Assembly: GCF_047496725.1 (NCBI RefSeq)
Contig: NC_132984.1
Location: 8,141,001 to 8,205,000, forward strand
Direction: 5' to 3'
From: Anoplolepis gracilipes
Taxonomy: Eukaryota > Arthropoda > Insecta > Hymenoptera > Formicidae
Length of the DNA: 64,000 nucleotides
Within the stretch, counting starts at the first letter, position 1. Every line of letters begins with the position of its first letter. Position numbers and translations under genes: made by a program. Below, piece by piece: positions 1 to 10,474 of this stretch. The notes beneath the pieces are model-generated. The model was not told where the DNA came from. It saw nothing but the letters and a program-made list of their open reading frames with translations, and made no database searches.

Positions 1-194
1 AAAAAAAAGAAACCAGGTCATTTCAACCAAACATCCAACAAAGAAACGATCTCCTTTAAAATGTTTACAACATTTATTTTTCGGGAAAAGATATGTTACT
101 AAGACATTTTAAAACAAATTTTGAAAAACGAAAAAAGGTATATAAAAACCTATTATAATTTTTTTAAAAAGTTTCGATAATGAACAAATAAATG

Positions 195-415
195 GATTTA
201 CAAATTTTCAGTTGCGGCGGAAAAACATTTTTAAGAGATGACATCATCCCTCATTTATACATATAAAACGGCTTTTTCTTTTCTCGCTATATCTCAAAAA
301 TTATTAGAGATATCAAAAAATGTTTTACACAAAGTTTTTTTTCGTAAAAACCGCTTTATATATCGGGAGTAATTTCATCTCTTAAAAGTGTTTTTCTGCC
401 GCAAATAAAAATTTC
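195..415. repeat. Short foldback (hairpin) repeat
   Basis: Two arms, about 205-250 and 365-415, are inverted copies of each other. Both contain TTGCGGC(G/A)GAAAAACA and TTTTAAGAGATGA(C/A)AT in opposite orientation, separated by about 115 bp of AT-rich spacer. There is no coding potential. This is probably a decayed foldback MITE; target duplications were not identified. Bases 1-194 are plain AT-rich sequence with nothing recognisable. Confidence 0.55.
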
Positions 416-479
416 TAAATTTATAAAATTATCTAATTATATTAATTATTAAATATTTTTATCTTAAGGAGCTAGCAGT

Positions 480-1075
480 TAGTAATATATAGAAATCTGT
501 GCAGATAATTCACCGGCACAATACACGTTCACAAGAATCCTGGAGTCTGATATCTCTGTCCTGTTCCTGAGTTCATTGGCCCTCTCTGCTCGATAGGGTC
601 TCTAGGATTCGCCTCAATTAAGTGTTCGTACCAGACTGACCGCGGATCTTTCTATCCCGGATCGATAGCCCGATCAATCCTGCGCACACGGGGTGCGTAA
701 TTATGTTCAATTACGTAGCGACACGCCGTCTCGCTGGCGAGCCGCGCGCTCAAGAAAGTATCGACAGAATACGCACCCCGATTACGACACGTCAAATCTG
801 TCGAAATTCCTTCGAAGGGCTTTCTGCTAAGGTCGGAATCTTCTATCTCGATCGGAAATATTATTAGGATCCATCGTCGATAATAATAGCCAGTCGTGAC
901 ACGCCAACTTCTTCGCCAAAAATAGTCCGCAGGACGTCTCTTGAGGGTGCGACTCCATACAGCCCTGGTTCCTTGCGCGAGGATCGTTCGACGGTCTGTG
1001 GATTTCGCGCATTCCGATAACTTTCCGATCACGCCGTGTCGAGCTGATCCGCGCCAGTTAAATCACTTTTTCATG
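480..1075. other. GC-richer unassigned block
   Basis: Composition changes abruptly from the AT-rich surroundings to a mixed, CpG-containing sequence. Open frames are short and overlap on both strands, without a recognisable domain. The first 45 bases (GGAGCTAGCAGTTAGTAATA onward) resemble the arms of the foldback at 21270-21745, so at least the left edge is repeat-derived. It could be an old TE fragment or a host regulatory or 5' exon region; the sequence alone does not decide. Confidence 0.3.

Positions 1076-1077
<2 letters not shown>

Positions 1078-1138
<61 letters not shown>
1078..1138. repeat. (TA)n microsatellite left of a MITE
   Basis: An almost pure TA dinucleotide run of about 60 bp, directly abutting the TACAGGG terminus of the foldback element that follows. 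A matching TA/TATG array flanks the other end of that element. Confidence 0.9.
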
Positions 1139-1140
<2 letters not shown>

Positions 1141-2018
1141 GGGTGTCCCATTTTAATTCCTCCAGTCGAATATCTTGAAAACCAAGTCTGGGAGAGAAAA
1201 ATGTTTCAGGCAAAAGTTGTATGGTTTCGAGGGGGCCATAAGATGGTACCATTGGTCTGACCTTGAAGAGTCATTTAAAGGTTACGTGAAGATCGCCTCA
1301 ATTTTTTTAAATGGCACCCCCTATTTTTTGTTACATATTCTTGTAGCTGACTTTGAGAGCTTTCCAAAACACTATGATAAAATGTTTTTTCATTAAACAC
1401 TTTTCGAGTTATAAGGCTTCAAAGTTGCAATATTTTGACATAAAATATAAGATATCTCGTAAAATATTAATTTCTCGATTACCTTATCCTAATACTTTTA
1501 TGCGCAGAATAATGAGACGAATCAATTGATGTAAAAAGAAACACATAGTTATCTTTAAGAAAAAATCTGAATTTGCAACTAGCAGTTACACATTTTTACT
1601 TTAATATAATTATGTGTTTTAACTATGCTAATTGATTTGTCTCGTTATTCTGTGCATAAAAGTATTAGGGTAAGATAATCGAAAAATAAATATTTTACGA
1701 GATATCTTGTATTTTATGTCAAAATATTGCAACTTTGAAGCCTTATAACTCGAAAAGTGTTTAATGAAAAAACATTTTATCATAGTGTTTTGGAAAGCTC
1801 TCGAAGTCAGCTACAAGAATATGTAACAAAAAATAGAGGGTGCCATTTAAAAAAACTGAGGTGATTTTCACGTGACCTTTAAATGACTCTTCAAGGTCAG
1901 ACCAATGGTACCATCTTATGGCCCCCTCAAAACCATACAACTTTTGCCTGAAACATTTTTCTCTCCCAGGCTTGGTTTTCGAGATATTCGACTGGAGGAA
2001 TTAAAGTGGGACACCCTG
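1139..2018. mobile_element. Palindromic MITE, family A (copy 1), mariner-type ends
   Basis: The element begins CAGGGTGTCCCATTTTAATT and ends with its reverse complement (one substitution), flanked by TA on both sides, as expected for Tc1/mariner-type insertion. Nearly the whole 880 bp is one inverted repeat: 1139-1560 pairs with 1600-2018 around a small asymmetric centre. It has no transposase, and short ORFs inside are incidental. A second full copy is at 45745-46608 and a half copy at 49045-49476. Confidence 0.85.
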
Positions 2019-2040
2019 TATATATATATGTATATGTATA

Positions 2041-2087
<47 letters not shown>

Positions 2088-2110
2088 GAATATGTATATG
2101 TATATGTATA

Positions 2111-2168
<58 letters not shown>

Positions 2169-2205
2169 TATGTATATGTATATGTATATATACATATACA
2201 TATAG
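2019..2205. repeat. (TA)n / (TATG)n microsatellite right of the MITE
   Basis: A long interrupted TA array with TATGTA and GTGTGT variants. Together with the array at 1078-1138 it brackets the MITE. The element probably inserted into a pre-existing TA array, which supplies TA targets. Confidence 0.9.
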
Positions 2206-2483
2206 TTAATAAAGTGTCTAATACTATTTTTTGATCCGATGAATAATTTCGCCGCAATTAATTATTGTAATCAGTCAATCAGCGCGGAGCTACAAGAGGA
2301 AGTCAGGTGCGAAGCGCGCGAAGTGATCTTATTATGCATTTTAAAGTACATTAAAAACCATAAAACTTTTATTTGAAACTTTTTTTTAATATTTTACCGT
2401 TTTGATGGTATTTATTCAAAAATATAAAAACCGATTTTTCTCAAGAAGGTATTTCATCCCCTTAACGGCCGTATGGGCAATTT

Positions 2484-3526
2484 AATAATTAACAAGGATG
2501 AAATTATATATAACAATAATACTAGAAAATAAATAAAAAAATAAAAATAAATAAATAAAACTTTTATAGAATAATTTCAAAAAGAAAGAATCTAAAAAAC
2601 TGGCAGTTTTATTTTGTCGCTATATTGCGCCATTTATGATTTTTTATATGAGCATATAAAAAAATGTGTCTCCTATTTTGACCTAAACTACAATATATTC
2701 AAAGCGCATTAAAATCAGAGAGGGACACTTCCATACTTTTCCTTGTAAGATATGTATATATCTGAAAAATGGAGAATGTGTTCTAAATGCTTTTTAGTTA
2801 GTGGAACTCCTAGATACGATATAAATTAAAACAAGTTCCTTGTATATAATGTGTGGAGAATATTTTCTATTGATTCAATTTGTATAAGTTTTTATAGACA
2901 TTCGAGGGCGAATTAAAAATGAACTTCCGTCAATACTTCCCCTAACAAAAGAAGAGATGAATATGAAGAAAGCATAAGTGACAAAAATAAAAAAATATTA
3001 CATGAAAAAGTTACAATTAACTATAAATTAATAAAAACAGTTAACAGACGATGCAATTAAAAACATGTTAAATGCAAAAAATAAGGTTAAAATTTTTTTA
3101 CTAATTATTTTATCAACAAATTTTTTAAATTTATTTTTAAATTTAAAATAGTGTAAATTTGTGTCATATAATGAGAATCGACAAAGAAATTAAGAGGACA
3201 ACATTTACACAAACCATCATCTGTGTTTAGTAACATATCTGTATTAAAACTGTGTTTAATACATAACAATACTTAGCAAACAGTGTTTCATATTCTTTTC
3301 CAATAGATAAAACAAATAAAAGTTCGAAATTGATGGTTTCTTATTTATACTTACATTAACAGTATTATTTAATAATTAACAAAGATGAAATTATATATAA
3401 CAATAATACTAAAAATAAATAAAAAAATAAAAATAAATAAATAAAACTTTTATAGAACAATTCCAAAAAGGAAGAATCTAAAAAACTGGCAGTTTTATTT
3501 TGTCGCTATATTGCGCCATTTATGAT
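2484..3526. repeat. Pair of ~150-bp direct repeats around ~720 bp
   Basis: Bases 2484-2636 and 3368-3526 are near-identical direct repeats. Both start TTTAATAATTAACAA and end in CGCTATATTGCGCCATTTAT. The 720-bp interval is AT-rich, has no ORF, and contains the block repeated in reverse at 12940-13190. The arrangement resembles either an LTR-like element lacking coding sequence or a tandem segment duplication; no TG..CA ends are apparent. Confidence 0.6.
2755..3005 (+). repeat. Dispersed repeat, copy 1 (inverted partner at 12940)
   Basis: About 250 bp are about 80% identical to the reverse complement of 12940-13190. Shared landmarks are ATGCTTTTTAGT, TAAAACAAGT, AAATGAACTTCCGTCAATAC and AAAAGAAGAGATGAATAT. 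The two copies lie on either side of the 3.8-12.6 kb TE stack in opposite orientation. Confidence 0.7.
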
Positions 3527-4092
3527 TCGCGATTTCGTTTGTCTGACTCTAGATTCATGTTCAGTGCTCTCAAAAACCTCTATGATTAATTCTAAAAATG
3601 AAAAATCTGAGGAACTAACGAATTTAGGTAATCAACCGCCATATTAGATTCGCCATTTGAATCTTATTATCCTGGTGACGGATTCGTAATCGTGATCTCG
3701 AGAACTTGTATATATATGTATGCAGAGATGCGAATTTCATGATAAATTGAGCAAGTGTTGATAGTTTTTTTTTCTAATTTCGTGAACATATCATTGAATA
3801 AAGAATATAAAATAAAGGCCCCCGCACAATCACAAATATAAAGAACAAGGAACAGATATTAGCGATTAGGAATAAGGAATAAGAAATAAAGAACAGTTCA
3901 ACGCACAATAAGAAATATAAGCGATAGATGTCATAGATTGTACATATGTAACCTGGAAAAGTCAATTCAGTTGAGGGAAAGCGATTTAATTTTGATTTTG
4001 AAATATGGATAGCGTGAGTAGTTTATTATGAGCAAGTCTGAGTCTACAAATGATAGGTTTCATGTTATTAATAAAAAAGAGAAAAAACAATA

Positions 4093-5382
4093 AAAGATGG
4101 AAATCACGACGTTAGTGGGTTCGTCCTGTAAATCTTTATCGAGATGTGTTTGGGCATTTTGGAACATTAATTCAAGAATTAAAAAATGATTAAGAGTTGT
4201 TCTTTCGGTACACAAGAATGTCATTAGAAGTTTTTAATAAATTATTGACGAAAGTTTCACCATTCTTGTTGAAAAATAGCAACAGAAAACCGTTGCCTCC
4301 AGAACAGCGTTTACTGATAACATTAAGGTATAAATATAAATATATAATATATATATATATATATAATATAAATATAATAAATATATAATATATATATTTA
4401 TCATATTATTATTATATATATTATTATATATATTATATTATATATAATATATATAATTCAATTTATTATAGGTATCTATCTACTGGAGATGAAATCTTTT
4501 CCATTGCTTTGCAACATCGTGTAGGCGAATCAACTGTTCGTAAAATAATTGAAGAGACTTGCACGGTGATAACAGATGTATTATTACCTATATTATCTAA
4601 AATCGCCAACCGAAGAAGATTGGAAAAAAATTTTCCAAGGTTTTTATGAACTTTGGAATCTGCCTAATTGTGTTGGAGCGATCGATGGCAAGCACGTGTT
4701 GATTCGAGCATCACTTAACTCGAGTTCACTTTGCTTTAATTATAAAAAAACATTCAGTCTTGTTTTATTGGCAACATGCGACTATGAGTACAAATTTACA
4801 TTAGTAGATATTGGTTTATATGGTAGTGAAAGTGACGGTGGCATTTTCATGAGATCGGAAATAAGAAAAGGAATGTTCAACAATACTTTAAATTTACCAG
4901 AAAGGTTTTCTACTCTTCCTGGTTCAAATATTCAAATGCCTTATTTTTTTGTGGGGGATGATGCATTTCCACTGAGCTGTCGGATGATGAAACCTTATCC
5001 TGGTTGAGGACTCACTTTGAACAGAAGGCTTTTCAATTATAGACTTTCTCGTGCTAGACGGGTTATAGAAAACTCTTTTGGGATTTTAGTTTCTCGTTGG
5101 AGAATTTTTACTAAACCAATTGTTATAAATCTTGACAGAGTTCAAAATATTATTACAGAGTGTGTATGTCTCCATAATTATATTATAATTACAAAGTCAC
5201 ACAAAGATATTTATAGACGGAAATATGTAGCATCTTTGTATGCTGATGTAGAAGAAAAAGGTCATCATTATTTGACACCTTTAACAGCTACTACTGCTCA
5301 TCGGGCAACTAATGCAGCAACTCAGCAACGTGATAAGTTATGTGAATGGATGGTTAGTCCCGAAGGTGAAGTGGCAGTATGA
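4093..5382 (+). pseudogene. Harbinger (HARBI1-like) DDE nuclease, disabled
   Basis: This is the transposase of the surrounding element. The N-terminal part (RYTRMSLEVFNKLL, about 4200) is followed by an AT-rich GT-AG intron (about 4328-4472). Next come YLSTGDEIFSIALQHRVG with a helix-turn-helix-like segment, the catalytic GAIDGKH (first Asp), SDGGIF (second Asp), FVGDDAFPL and RLSRARRVIENSFGIL (Glu region). Lesions seen are a TAA in the first exon (about 4192), a frame change near 4600 just before KSPTEEDW, and an in-frame TGA at 5005-5007 inside the conserved PYPG-x-GLTL motif. Coding continues in the same frame to 5382. The family cuts and pastes DNA together with the MADF/Myb-like partner encoded downstream; this copy should be inactive. 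Confidence 0.88.
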
Positions 5383-5597
5383 ATATGTCTACAGAGGACA
5401 TGGGGATTATCAATTATTAAATTAATTTCCATGCCTTTATTTTCTCATTAACAATACTTTAAAAACGTGTATTTAAAGATAAATTAAACATTTAAGAATT
5501 TAAGAATTGAACATTGAACATTTAATATTTTAATATGAATAATATTTTTTTAATAATTTAATTATTCAATTTTATTTTATTTTATTATTTTTTTCAT

Positions 5598-6242
5598 TTA
5601 TATGTTCCATATGTTAGAACATTCATCAACTTTTCTCGAAGTTCTGATTTTTTTTGGCTTGTCACAGCTCTTCAACTCTGCCATGATCATATTTAATATT
5701 GCTTGATCTCTATCGTTAACTTCTCTGTTAAGCAATCGACTTGTCATAACAGAAAAAGTTTGAGAAACAGTACGGAAAGATTCTTCGATCAAATCTGGAG
5801 ACTTTTGTCGCTTTGGTCTTCCACGATTTAATGATGGAAATCTTGATTCTGATTGCGTCTGTGGAAATGGTATTGATGTAGACTTCGTCAAAAAAAAAAT
5901 CAAAAGTTAAAATACAAAACTATGTGTATTTATTTTCTATTATTTCAATTAATTACAATAAGTTACACTAAATCACAATAAATAATACTTACCAGATTGG
6001 TTCATAATCTTTGCTATTTCTATCCATGAATTTGCTACCATTTCACAGTCTTTATGGTCATGATTTTTCTTATCCCATATATGTGGATAAGATCGAATTA
6101 ATTCAATTAATAATTCGTCACCTTCTTTAAGATTTTCGTCTAAGATTTCGTCTTTAAGATCTTCGATTTCATTAATATTATCATCAATATTATTTTCACA
6201 AATTATTGAGAAATCATCCGAATATTTGTGATCGAAATCCAT
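5598..6242 (-). pseudogene. Harbinger accessory MADF/BESS-type DNA-binding protein
   Basis: Two exons on the minus strand. Exon 1 (about 5990-6242) starts MDFDHKYSDD and contains an acidic stretch. It then carries a MADF/Myb-SANT-like core LLIELIRSYPHIWDKK with NSWIEIAKIMNQ, and ends at a GTAAGT donor. Exon 2 (about 5598-5890) has a basic GRPKRQKSPD segment and a C-terminal helix-rich tail, RLLNREVNDRDQAILNMIMA. In PIF/Harbinger elements the second protein helps import and target the nuclease. Both ORFs are mostly open, but the exon 2 acceptor is not obvious (a poly-A/T run at about 5885-5900) and the partner nuclease is broken. It is therefore listed as a TE-derived pseudogene. Confidence 0.75.
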
Positions 6243-6630
6243 GATTGATAACTGACAAAGGCTGAGTTCTAAAATTCACTGCTAGTATTGTACTGACGTG
6301 AATTTCGGAACGAAATAATATTTTAATATTTTATCGATTAAATTTCATCATTTGTTCTTTGGTTTTGTTCTTTATTCCTTCATTGTGTGTTAAACCATTG
6401 ATTTTCAAAAGTTGAAACGCAACTGTTCCTAAATCTTTATTCCTAATCGCTAATATCTGTTCTTTGTTCCTTATTATTTTGATTGTGCGGGGGCCTTAAG
6501 GAAGGATCATGTAGGTGGTGGGGGGTGCGAAGGATGTGACGTCATAAACTAGACCGAAATCGACTATCTATCGATAGTCGCTTTATATCGAAATGATGAC
6601 GTATATCTCACTCGAAAAGATTAAAAAAAA

Positions 6631-7005
6631 ATGATTAGTTGCTGTTTCTATGGAACAACAAAAAAAAAGGATGTTCGGAAACATTTCATACGTAAGTATT
6701 GAAAATTAATCTATAATTTGCAATATTCTAACAAACTTACAATTCTTATTTTTTAAGTAAAGTACACATAACGTAATATATAAAATTTTGATTTAATATA
6801 TAACTTGTAAGTATGTAATTATAATTATAAATAGTTACTGAAACTAAAGTAGAATTAATACATCGCATATATATTTTAGCTTTTTGATTCATCTATTACA
6901 AAGAGAAAAATGGATAGCTTTTATGAATCAACCAAATTGGCAGCCGTCAAGAAATAGTGTATTGTGTTCAAAGTATTTTACAAAAAAATTTATATTATAA
7001 TTACA
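6631..7005 (+). pseudogene. THAP-domain remnant of the P-like element
   Basis: A short first exon (6631-6691, MISCCFYG...) ends at a GTAAGT donor. A second exon after TTTTAG (about 6880) reads REKWIAFMNQPNWQPS and then SVLCSKYFTKKF. The CxxC-like start, the W...NWQPS spacing and LCSKYF match the C2CH THAP zinc finger, where the last motif is normally CSxHF. Here His is replaced by Tyr. The exon phases do not join cleanly and the remainder is missing. This is the DNA-binding end of a P-type transposase, no longer functional. Confidence 0.65.
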
Positions 7006-7254
7006 TAAATTATAAACTAAAGTATAAAATGTAAACGGCGATAGAGAGCAAAAATGTGTCCTGACTAAGGAAAATACACTCAATCTGTGATAAAATAAAT
7101 AACAAAGTTTGAGTATATTTATCAACTAATCTTACATAAATCGTAACATGTTCAAGTAATAAATCACTTACAAAAAATTTTTTTTGAAAAATCGCAACCC
7201 GCAAATTTACAAAATCGGAGATATTATAAAAGAATAGAATTAATTACTTAAAAT

Positions 7255-7293
7255 GCGTACATTTCGAGCTCAATTTTGAGTCTTCTTCAGCGC
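7255..7293 (-). ncRNA. Hammerhead-ribozyme-like motif, left PLE copy (degenerate)
   Basis: On the minus strand: GCG, core CTGAAGA, a hairpin with CTCAA/TTGAG pairing, GAAAT, GTA, CGC. It matches the type I hammerhead layout with a minimal stem III. The usual GAAAC is GAAAT here, leaving a U-G wobble in stem III, so activity is doubtful. Confidence 0.6.
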
Positions 7294-7695
7294 TATGATT
7301 ACATACAATAATAAGAATTTTTATGGAACGGGAAATATAAACAATAAATTAAATATAAAGATGTAGTTAAGCTATCAACTTAATTATTCTGGATTGTCTC
7401 TGAAGGGTGTTTTTATAATGATTTTGGCAGTCACCATGAGTCAACTTTTCACCAAAAATCACTTACCTCGTAATATTGCATAAAAATAAGCAGTGACCGT
7501 TGAAATCTGTGAAAATATTGAAGTTTTTCATGTAAAACGAAATAAAACACTCTGTATTATCACTATTCGATATATGTTGGGAAGTCACTCACTCTCATAC
7601 AATATTCTGTGACGGTTGATAATAATTAGTTGACTCAAATCCGTGTACTACGGAGGACGTTCGTATAATGTTAAAAAACGGTGCGAGTTTCGTGT

Positions 7696-8756
7696 TTATA
7701 TAATGTTATTCCCACCACTATATTTTTGGAAGAGAGTTGACACTTGATAGACACTCGGTAGATTTTCTGTGTCCGTTTGTAAATTCAACCCTTTCCTTTG
7801 TCTTTTTATAAATAGCATCTCAGAGATAAGCCTCTTAGTATAAAATGAAGCCTTATCTAGTACCCTAACGTTTTGCCAGTCAAAATCATGTTCAAAATCT
7901 CTTCTGTGATTAGTGATTACCGAGTTCATATTCGTATTAAGATGTATATGTCTTTTATGTTCATTAATTCTGGTTTTTAACTTCCTGGATATTTGGCCAA
8001 CATATGAGGCATCACAATGGCTACAGTTAATTTTATATATGACATTGGTTTTTAAATCTGTTGGTATGATGTCTTTGTGAGCTCTAATTAATTTATTCAT
8101 TTTATTAAGACTGAACTGTGCGAGTTTCAAACTAGAATTTTTTGTTAAACAATTGAATTTTTCCGATAAACCTTTTATATAAGGGAGCGTGAAATAAACT
8201 GGTTTTGCTTCACTTGGGGTGTCACTTGTGAGAATTTTTTTGTTAATGATAGTTTTTAACCGTAGCCCAATGACATCAAATATCAGTTTTAAGGGGTAAT
8301 TATTATCTAAAAGAATTCTGATGATCTTGTCTAAATTTTTTCTGTGATATCTGGGATTTGAGAGGAAAATTACTTTGTCAACTAATCCGATGATTGTACC
8401 CTTCTTTTGGTGGAGTGGGTGGTGCGAGAAGTAATTTAGGTACCTCCCTGAAAACGTGGGTTTGTGATACCAGTCGAATGTTAAAATATTATTTTCTGTC
8501 ATGAATGTGATGTCAAGGAAATTAATTTTATGATCTTTCTCTACCTCAATAGTGAACTGTAATCTATCATGTTGTGAATTGAACGTATTAAGTGTTTCGT
8601 TAATAGCGTCGGAGGAAACAGCCATAATTATGTCATGTACAAATCTGAAGTAAAATGGAGGAATAAATTGTAATGTGTTCAATGCTTTACTCTTTAAGTC
8701 CTGTAAAACTATGTCCGCTATGATAGGAGATAATGGTGAGCCCATGGGAGTCCCAA
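7696..8756 (-). pseudogene. PLE reverse transcriptase + GIY-YIG endonuclease (left copy)
   Basis: The open frame is about 350 aa. RT motifs are MGSPLSPIIAD (primer-grip side), RFVHDIIMAV (catalytic box), ILTFDWYHKPTFSGRYLNYF and the conserved tail SNPRYHRKNLDKIIRIL...YPLKLIF. A PLE-type GIY-YIG domain follows: YKINCSHCDASYVGQ, then RKLKTRINEHKRHI and a conserved NHRRDFEHDFDW. The second residue of the catalytic FVDD is intact, but the first Asp is changed to His (FVHD), which should abolish polymerisation. The 5' third of the RT is missing where the copy abuts the spacer. The frame otherwise has no stop. Confidence 0.9.
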
Positions 8757-8896
8757 ATGTTTGTCTGTATATAAGACATACATAAGAGTCAAAAAAGATC
8801 CGATAAAGAGGTTAATTTCAGATCTTAGGGACCTATTAGTCAAATGGAAAACAAAGGACACATTTCCACTGCCACGTATAAATCCTTTTTCAGTTT

Positions 8897-10011
8897 TTGA
8901 ATGGTATTAAGATGATTTTAAACTACACGTATTTTACATTTAATAAGGTTATATACAGACAAACATTTGGAACTCCCATGAGCTCACCATTATCTCTTAT
9001 CATAGCGGACATAGTTTTACAGGACTTAGAGAGTAAAACATTGAACACATTACAATTTATTCCTCCATTTTACTTCAGATTTGTAGATGACATAATTATA
9101 GCTGTTCTTTCCGACACTATTGACGAAACACTTAATACGTTTAATTCACAACATGATAGATTACAGTTCACTATTGAGGTAGAGAAAGATCATAAAATTG
9201 ATTTCCTTGACATCACATTCATGACAGAAAATAATATTTTAACATTCGACTGGTATCACAAACCCACGTTTTCAGGGAGGTACCTAAATTACTTCTCGCA
9301 CCACCCACTCCACCAAAAGAGGGGCACAATCATCGGATTAGTTGACAAAGTAATTTTCTTCTCAAATCCCAGATATCACAGAAAAAATTTAGACAAGATC
9401 ATCAGAATTCTTTTAGATAATAATTACCCCTTAAAACTGATATTTGATGTCATTGGGCTACGGTTAAAAACTATCATTAACAAAAAAATTCTCACAAGTG
9501 ACACCCCAAGTGAAGCGAAACCAGTTTATTTTACGCTCCCTTATATAAAAGGTTTATCGGAGAAATTCAATTGTTTAACAAAAAATTCTAGTCTTTGAAA
9601 CTCGCACAGTTCAGTCTTAATAAAATGAATAAATTAATTAGAGCTCACAAAGACATCATACCAACAGATTTAAAAACCAATGTCATATATAAAATTAACT
9701 GTAGCCATTGTGATGCCTCATATGTTGGCCAAACATCCAGAAAGTTAAAAACCAGAATTAATGAACATAAAAGACATATACATCTTAATACGAATACGAA
9801 CTCGATAATCACTAATCACAGAAGAGATTTTGAACATGATTTTGACTGGGAAAACGTTAGGGTACTAGATGAGGCTTCATTTTATACTAAGAGGCTTATC
9901 TCTGAGATGCTATTTATAAAAAGACAAAGGAATGGGCTGAATTTACAAACGGACACAGAAAATCTACCGAGTGTCTGTCAAGATATTGTCAACACTCTTC
10001 CAAAAATATAG
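8897..10011 (+). pseudogene. PLE reverse transcriptase + GIY-YIG endonuclease (right copy)
   Basis: This is the mirror copy of the minus-strand ORF, with about 20 extra upstream codons (FNKVIYRQTFGTPMSSPLS). The catalytic box is intact as RFVDDIIIAV, but MGSP is MSSP. A 2-nt insertion near 9592 creates a TGA at 9596-9598 between the RT tail and the GIY-YIG part. The endonuclease continues open from about 9598 to 10011 (SHCDASYVGQTSRKL). The two copies therefore carry different disabling lesions. The product would be the PLE replication enzyme; the 5' end is truncated. Confidence 0.9.
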
Positions 10012-10435
10012 TGGTGGGAATAACATTATATAAACACGAAACTCGCACCGTTTTTTAACATTATACGAACGTCTTCCGCAGAACACGGATTTGAGTCAAC
10101 TAATTATTATCAACCGTCACAGAATATCGTATGAGAGTGAGTGACTTCCCAACATATATCGAATAGTGATAATACAGAGTGTTTTATTTCGTTTTACATG
10201 AAAAACTTCAATATTTTCACAGATTTCAACGGTAACTGTTTATTCTTATGCAATATTACCAGGTTAGTGATATTTTATGTAAAGTTGACTCATGGTGATT
10301 GCCAAAATCATTATAAAAACACCCTTCAGAGACGATCCAGAATAATTAAGTTGATAGCTTAACTACATCTTTATATTTAATTTATTGTTTATATTTCCCG
10401 TTCCATAAAAATTCTTATTATTGTATGTAATCATA

Positions 10436-10474
10436 GCGCTGAAGAAGACTCAAAATTGAGCTCGAAACGTACGC
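10436..10474 (+). ncRNA. Hammerhead-ribozyme-like motif, right PLE copy
   Basis: Stem I strand GCG, core CTGAAGA, stem II with CTCAA/TTGAG, GAAAC, GTA, then CGC closing stem I. All core positions (CUGANGA, GAAA) are present. Stem III is the two-pair ACGU with no loop, so efficient cleavage would probably need pairing of two copies. Cleavage is predicted after GTA. It lies about 425 bp downstream of the PLE stop codon, in the region corresponding to the PLE pseudo-LTR. PLEs are known to carry such motifs. Confidence 0.72.

Larger units (their letters stand above)
3816..6496. mobile_element. PIF/Harbinger transposon, complete ends
   Basis: The 17-bp perfect terminal inverted repeats are AGGCCCCCGCACAATCA at 3816-3832 and its reverse complement ending at 6496. 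The sub-terminal regions also match in inverted orientation (the GATATTAGCGATTAGGAATAA type, 3850-3875 and 6435-6470). The element is flanked by TAA (3813-3815 and 6497-6499), the 3-bp duplication typical of this superfamily. Inside are a nuclease gene on the plus strand and a MADF-type accessory gene on the minus strand, arranged convergently. It inserted into the terminal repeat of the P-like element. Confidence 0.93.

Noticed and set aside
652..1032. 126-codon minus-strand ORF in the GC-richer block
   Set aside because: There is no recognisable domain and overlapping frames on the other strand are also open; higher GC alone lengthens random ORFs.
1905..2257. ORFs on both strands rich in Tyr-Ile repeats
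   Set aside because: These are translations of TA/TATG arrays beside the MITE; not genes.
3792..3815. piggyBac-type TTAA insertion at the Harbinger/P-like junction
   Set aside because: TTAA at 6496-6499 arises from the Harbinger end (T) plus its TAA duplication; the 8-bp duplications further out explain the structure.
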